This document shows positions 7,557 through 9,647 of a stretch of 9,647 nt of DNA, one piece after another. The position numbers and the translations under genes were made by a program. The DNA comes from Pseudomonadota bacterium (GTDB lineage: Bacteria; Pseudomonadota; Gammaproteobacteria; Steroidobacterales; Steroidobacteraceae): the NCBI GenBank assembly GCA_023428645.1, contig JAEYXD010000146.1:1-9647 (forward strand). Direction: 5' to 3'. Below the pieces are notes generated by a model, which made no database searches, was not told the DNA's origin, and saw only the letters and a program-made list of their open reading frames with translations. Numbering within the stretch: the first letter of the stretch is position 1; every line of letters begins with the position of its first letter.

Positions 7557-7606
7557 GGGACGCGAGGCGTCCCGTGAGCTGTTGCTGCACCCAGCGTTGG
7601 AGCAGC
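7557..7606 (-). other. Two hairpins in the 170-bp gap between the transporter gene and nirB
   Basis: The gap 7449-7618 carries no gene and no recognisable promoter. Just after the transporter stop, two stem-loops form in the mRNA. One at 7606-7584 has outer stem GCTGC/GCAGC and inner stem CCA/TGG around ACGC. One at 7573-7557 has the perfect stem GGGACGC/GCGTCCC with a CTC loop. Neither is followed by a U-run, so these are not convincing intrinsic terminators. They could lower readthrough, mark a processing site or protect the upstream transcript. The loops are not the hexanucleotide pair expected for ANTAR-type (NasR/NasT) antitermination. Confidence 0.4.
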
Positions 7607-7618
7607 GGAATGAAACGA

Positions 7619-8980
7619 TCAGGAGCCGGCAGTGCTCTGCAGCGGCTGAGCCTGAGCTTCCGTTTGCGAACGTGCGGCGAGGGCCTCTTCGAACTGGCTG
7701 CGCTCCTCGGCTTTCTGTTCCCGCGTGAAACGAACGGCCAGCGCGCACAGCGCGCTCACCGTCACGATGATTCCGAGCAATAGCAGCGCGCGATGAGTGC
7801 TCGGGGCTTCACGAACGAGAAAGCCCGCGAGTACCGCGCCGACATTGCCGCCGGCACCGACGATGCCGGCCACGCCGCCGAGCGCTTTGCGATTGATGAA
7901 TGGGACGAGACTGTATGTGGCGCCGCAGGCCATATGCGTGAACAGGCCGAAGATGAGCATTGTCACGAGTGCGGGCACGGCGTGATTCATCTGGGCAAAG
8001 CCGATCAGCCCGAGCCCTTCGGCGAGAATCAGCACGAACAGCAGCGATACGCGTGCATCCAGGCCGCGCGAAGCCGCGAGCGAATCTGAAGCAAGTCCGC
8101 CGAGCGCACGCGCGAACAGCGCGAGCAGTCCGAAGGCACCGACGTACATGCCAGCCGTGGCGAGCGATAGACCGAAGCGATCGACGTAGTACAGCGCGGC
8201 GAGATTGTGAATCGTGAGCTCGACGCCGAAGCATGCGCCGTAAGTCACGAAGAGCAGCCACACGCGATAGTCGCGCGCCGCGATCTTGAACGTGTCCCAG
8301 CCCTTCTTGCGTTGAACCTCGCCGGACTTCATCCGCACGCCCGCATCTTTGAGATTGCCGAACGGCGTGTCCTTGGCGAAGCGGTAGTAGAGGACGGCCA
8401 TGATCAACATCAGCACGCCGGGCACGAAGAGCGCAATGCGCCAGCCGAAACGTTGCTCGACACCGATGGCGACGATCGCAGTGACCAGCAACGGCATGAA
8501 GGCCTGAGTTGCGCCACCGCCCGCGTTGCCCCAACCGGCCGCTGTCGCGTTTGCCGTACCGACGACGTTCGGAGCAAACATCGTCGAGGTGTGAACCTGA
8601 GTGATCACGAACGATGCGCCGATTGCGCCGATGCACAGGCGACAGAACAGGAAAGCTTCGTAGGTTTGCGCGAATGCAATCGCGAAGACGGGCAGCGCGC
8701 CGATCGCGAGAAGCCACGTGTAAGCAAGTCGTGCACCGTAGCGGTCGCACAGCGGGCCGATCAGCAGTCGCACGAAGATCGTGACGCAGACAGCGGCGAT
8801 GTTGATGTTCGCAATCTGTTCGCGGGTCAGTCCCAGATCGTCGCGAATCAGCGGCATCAATGGCGCGACCGCGAACCAGGCAAAGAAACAAACGAAGAAC
8901 GCCATCCATGCGAGATGGAACGTCCTCATCGGAATCGTTCGCAGGCTCAGCAGTTGCAGGCGGGTCGCCCGTGCGTCCAT
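7619..8980 (-). CDS. narK: MFS nitrate/nitrite transporter, NarK/NrtP family
   Basis: This 453-residue inner-membrane carrier of the nitrate-nitrite porter family has about twelve hydrophobic segments. Family marks are clear. Arg71 in TM2 (IFVRLLIGPLCDRYGAR, which also holds the MFS motif A) and Arg291 (ALFARALGG) correspond to the paired substrate-binding arginines. Nitrate signature 1, GWGNAGGG, is at residues 149-156 and signature 2, GAGGNVGAV, at 375-383. A central cytoplasmic loop lies at about 203-235. As the first gene of an assimilatory operon it most likely imports nitrate; nitrite transport is possible. The ATG at 8980 is chosen because GGAG (8990-8987) precedes it by 6 nt. The alternative Met18 has no such site. 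The predicted sigma-54 transcript would begin only about 20 nt upstream, leaving a very short leader. The C-terminal tail after about residue 425 is charged and non-conserved. Confidence 0.94.
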   Translation of the reverse strand: MDARATRLQLLSLRTIPMRTFHLAWMAFFVCFFAWFAVAPLMPLIRDDLGLTREQIANINIAAVCVTIFVRLLIGPLCDRYGARLAYTWLLAIGALPVFAIAFAQTYEAFLFCRLCIGAIGASFVITQVHTSTMFAPNVVGTANATAAGWGNAGGGATQAFMPLLVTAIVAIGVEQRFGWRIALFVPGVLMLIMAVLYYRFAKDTPFGNLKDAGVRMKSGEVQRKKGWDTFKIAARDYRVWLLFVTYGACFGVELTIHNLAALYYVDRFGLSLATAGMYVGAFGLLALFARALGGLASDSLAASRGLDARVSLLFVLILAEGLGLIGFAQMNHAVPALVTMLIFGLFTHMACGATYSLVPFINRKALGGVAGIVGAGGNVGAVLAGFLVREAPSTHRALLLLGIIVTVSALCALAVRFTREQKAEERSQFEEALAARSQTEAQAQPLQSTAGS

Positions 8981-8986
8981 TCATCG

Positions 8987-8990
8987 CTCC
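8987..8990 (-). promoter_or_regulatory. Ribosome binding site of the transporter gene
   Basis: GGAG on the minus strand lies 6 nt before the ATG at 8980-8978. It falls within the roughly 20-nt leader expected from the sigma-54 promoter, which supports both the start codon and the promoter call. Confidence 0.6.
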
Positions 8991-9010
8991 ATCGAAGTGC
9001 GGGCGATGTC

Positions 9011-9026
9011 TGCAAGCGAAGTGCCA
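9011..9026 (-). promoter_or_regulatory. Sigma-54 (RpoN) promoter of the nitrate assimilation operon
   Basis: The minus strand reads TGGCACTTCGCTTGCA. TGGCAC (9026-9021) matches the -24 element, TTGCA (9015-9011) the -12 element, and the invariant GG and GC are separated by exactly 10 bp. Placing -12 at 9012 puts the transcription start near 9000, about 20 nt before the transporter ATG and just upstream of its ribosome binding site. RpoN dependence fits a nitrogen assimilation operon. The sequence match is direct; activity is inferred. Confidence 0.85.
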
Positions 9027-9033
9027 GACGGAA

Positions 9034-9046
9034 AATCAGTTACTTA
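9034..9046 (+). promoter_or_regulatory. IHF binding site
   Basis: AATCAGTTACTTA is an exact match to the IHF consensus WATCARNNNNTTR, in a short AT-rich island within GC-rich DNA. It lies between the sigma-54 promoter and the NtrC-like half-sites, where DNA bending would bring the activator to the polymerase. Its centre is near -40, close to the promoter but within a usable range. One exact match to a degenerate consensus can occur by chance; the position is what makes it persuasive. Confidence 0.55.
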
Positions 9047-9066
9047 TCGGGCTAATGGGTCGAGAT

Positions 9067-9115
9067 TGCCCGTGCTTGGTGCGAGTGGGAGGTGGCGGGG
9101 GACGGAGGTGGTGCA
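9067..9115. promoter_or_regulatory. Two candidate NtrC sites, 32 bp apart
   Basis: Against the NtrC dyad TGCACCA-N3-TGGTGCA, the right half is TGGTGCG at 9077-9083 and TGGTGCA at 9109-9115. The left halves (9067-9073 and 9099-9105) are poor, so each full site matches about 10 of 14 positions. The dyad centres, 9075 and 9107, are 32 bp apart, about three helical turns, and lie near -75 and -107 from the predicted start. The same 32-bp spacing is known for the tandem NtrC sites of enterobacterial glnA. Confidence 0.45.
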
Positions 9116-9125
9116 GAAGAAGGCG

Positions 9126-9150
9126 CTAGGCCCTAGGCGCTAGGGACTAG
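9126..9150. repeat. CTAG heptad block 1
   Basis: Four CTAG tetranucleotides start at 9126, 9133, 9140 and 9147, exactly 7 bp apart, with variable trinucleotides between them. The last is followed by CCAGAGA. CTAG is usually one of the rarest tetranucleotides in proteobacterial DNA, so this density is striking. Confidence 0.8.
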
Positions 9151-9186
9151 CCAGAGAGGAAGAGGGGAGGCGCGAGTCGCGAGGGA

Positions 9187-9212
9187 CTAGCCACCTAGTC
9201 ACTAGTCGCTAG
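9187..9212. repeat. CTAG heptad block 2
   Basis: Four further CTAGs start at 9187, 9195, 9202 and 9209, at 8, 7 and 7 bp steps. The block ends with CTAGCCAGAGA, as block 1 does, and the octamer GGGACTAG recurs 40 bp apart (9143-9150 and 9183-9190). A ninth CTAG follows at about 9240. The blocks look like diverged copies of one unit. Confidence 0.78.
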
Positions 9213-9269
9213 CCAGAGATGGGAGGAGGGTAGCGGCAACTAGCAGAGTTCGGAGTGAGAGGAAAACCT

Positions 9270-9352
9270 GTGGGTCCGGCTAGGCCGGACAACTTGTCCC
9301 TGTAGGTTCGGCTTTAGCCGAACAGAAGATGCACGACTAAAGTCGTGCCCAC
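9270..9352 (+). repeat. REP cassette unit 1 (three palindromes: plus, plus, minus)
   Basis: Element A (9270-9290) is GTGG plus stem GTCCGGC/GCCGGAC with a TAG loop. Element B (9302-9323) is GTAG plus stem GTTCGGCT/AGCCGAAC with a TT loop. Element C (9331-9352) is in the opposite orientation, with stem GCACGACT/AGTCGTGC and its GTGG head on the minus strand. B and C, inverted and 7 bp apart, form a REPIN-like pair. A GGAGGCGG-containing spacer and a TCCCCT stretch follow, up to the next unit. Confidence 0.85.
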
Positions 9353-9380
9353 AAAGAAGAGGAGGCGGCAGCTATCCCCT

Positions 9381-9462
9381 GTAGGTTCGGCTAGGCCGGA
9401 CAACTGTCCCTGTGGGTTCGGCTTTAGCCGGACAGAAGATGCACGACTGAAGTCGTGCCCAC
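9381..9462 (+). repeat. REP cassette unit 2
   Basis: This is the same three-palindrome order as unit 1, offset by 111 bp. D (9381-9401) has a GTAG head and a TAG loop, with one G-T pair in the stem. E (9412-9433) has a GTGG head. F (9441-9462) is inverted, with stem GCACGACT/AGTCGTGC and loop GA. The linker ACAGAAGATG and the GGAGGCGG spacer are also shared with unit 1, so the array grew by duplication of the whole cassette. Confidence 0.85.
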
Positions 9463-9493
9463 AAAGATAAGGAGGCGGCGGCAGCAATCCCCT

Positions 9494-9547
9494 GTAGGTT
9501 CGGCTTTAGCCGAACAACTGACCCTGTGGGTTCGGCTTTAGCCGAAC
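9494..9547 (+). repeat. REP cassette unit 3, incomplete (two palindromes)
   Basis: G (9494-9515, GTAG head) and H (9526-9547, GTGG head) repeat the first two palindromes of units 1 and 2, starting 113 bp after unit 2. The inverted third palindrome is missing and the sequence diverges after 9550. Confidence 0.83.
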
Positions 9548-9568
9548 AAATAGCCTTCCTTGTCTAGC

Positions 9569-9584
9569 CAGCAGACCAGCAGAC
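9569..9584 (+). repeat. Short tandem repeat, CAGCAGAC twice
   Basis: Two exact copies of CAGCAGAC are followed by CAG and then a diverged continuation to about 9598. It follows a CTAG at 9564-9567. It is non-coding with no identified role. Confidence 0.6.
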
Positions 9585-9604
9585 CAGTGGCCAGCTGCCT
9601 CTTT

Positions 9605-9639
9605 GTGGGTTCGGCTTTAGCGACTAAAGTCGGACCCAC
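9605..9639. repeat. Compound palindrome made of two truncated, inverted REPs
   Basis: GTGGGTTCGGCTTTAG (9605-9620) meets its inverted partner almost directly, giving a 35-bp imperfect palindrome whose 16-bp arms differ at only two positions. Both ends carry the GTGG head. It appears to be two REPs, each missing its distal half, fused at the centre. Confidence 0.75.
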
Positions 9640-9647
9640 AGTTCATC

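Noticed and set aside
7449..7618. ANTAR-type nitrate antitermination leader before nirB
   Set aside because: The visible hairpins have loops of 3-4 nt, not the paired hexanucleotide loops with conserved A and G, and no terminator with a U-run follows.
7809..8984. 391-codon minus-strand frame overlapping the transporter gene
   Set aside because: It is an out-of-frame shadow: the product is very arginine-rich, while the other frame gives a full MFS transporter with both nitrate signatures.
8207..9055. 282-codon plus-strand frame opposite the transporter and crossing the promoter
   Set aside because: It is antisense to narK, has a composition typical of a shadow frame, and would run through the sigma-54 promoter and IHF site.
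9270..9547. CRISPR array
   Set aside because: The repeats are short palindromes with alternating orientation and conserved linkers. There are no unique spacers of uniform length and no cas genes.

Overview
The window holds one complete assimilatory nitrate/nitrite reduction operon on the minus strand, read right to left: a NarK/NrtP-type nitrate transporter (8980-7619), the large NADH nitrite reductase subunit NirB (7448-4911), a fused protein joining a NirD small-subunit domain to a NirB-like FAD/NAD(P) oxidoreductase (4914-3292), and a molybdopterin nitrate reductase NasA with a C-terminal BFD [2Fe-2S] domain (3203-543). At the left edge the 3' end of an unrelated plus-strand gene (2-346) runs convergently toward the operon. 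The DNA is GC-rich. Gene content, a sigma-54 type promoter and GTAG/GTGG-headed REP-like palindromes suggest a proteobacterium, perhaps a gammaproteobacterium. That placement is an inference; the sequence alone does not fix the genus.

How the genes work together: the MFS carrier imports nitrate, NasA reduces it to nitrite in the cytoplasm, and NirB with the NirD domain reduces nitrite to ammonium using NAD(P)H. The FAD module fused to NirD lacks the BFD, sulfite-reductase and siroheme domains of NirB. It is a plausible NasC/NasB-like electron donor to NasA, whose own BFD domain could accept the electrons.

Control: about 20 bp upstream of the transporter start lies an almost ideal sigma-54 promoter (TGGCAC-N5-TTGCA, 9011-9026). 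Next to it is an exact match to the IHF consensus (9034-9046), and beyond that two NtrC-like half-sites spaced 32 bp apart (9077-9083 and 9109-9115). This is the layout expected for nitrogen-limitation control by RpoN/NtrC.

Non-coding structure is unusually rich. Positions 9126-9212 carry two blocks of CTAG tetranucleotides at 7-bp steps. Positions 9270-9547 are a higher-order array of about 112-bp units, each built from REP-like palindromes arranged plus, plus, minus. Position 9605 starts a compound palindrome. A copy of the same REP doublet interrupts the operon just before nasA (3211-3268), and its hairpin occupies the place where the nasA ribosome binding site should be. A 167-bp segment with near-perfect 21-bp inverted ends (365-531) fills the convergent gap at the left. 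The most interesting items are the NirD-FAD fusion, the REP doublet at the nasA start, and the compact sigma-54/IHF/NtrC promoter bordered by the repeat array.
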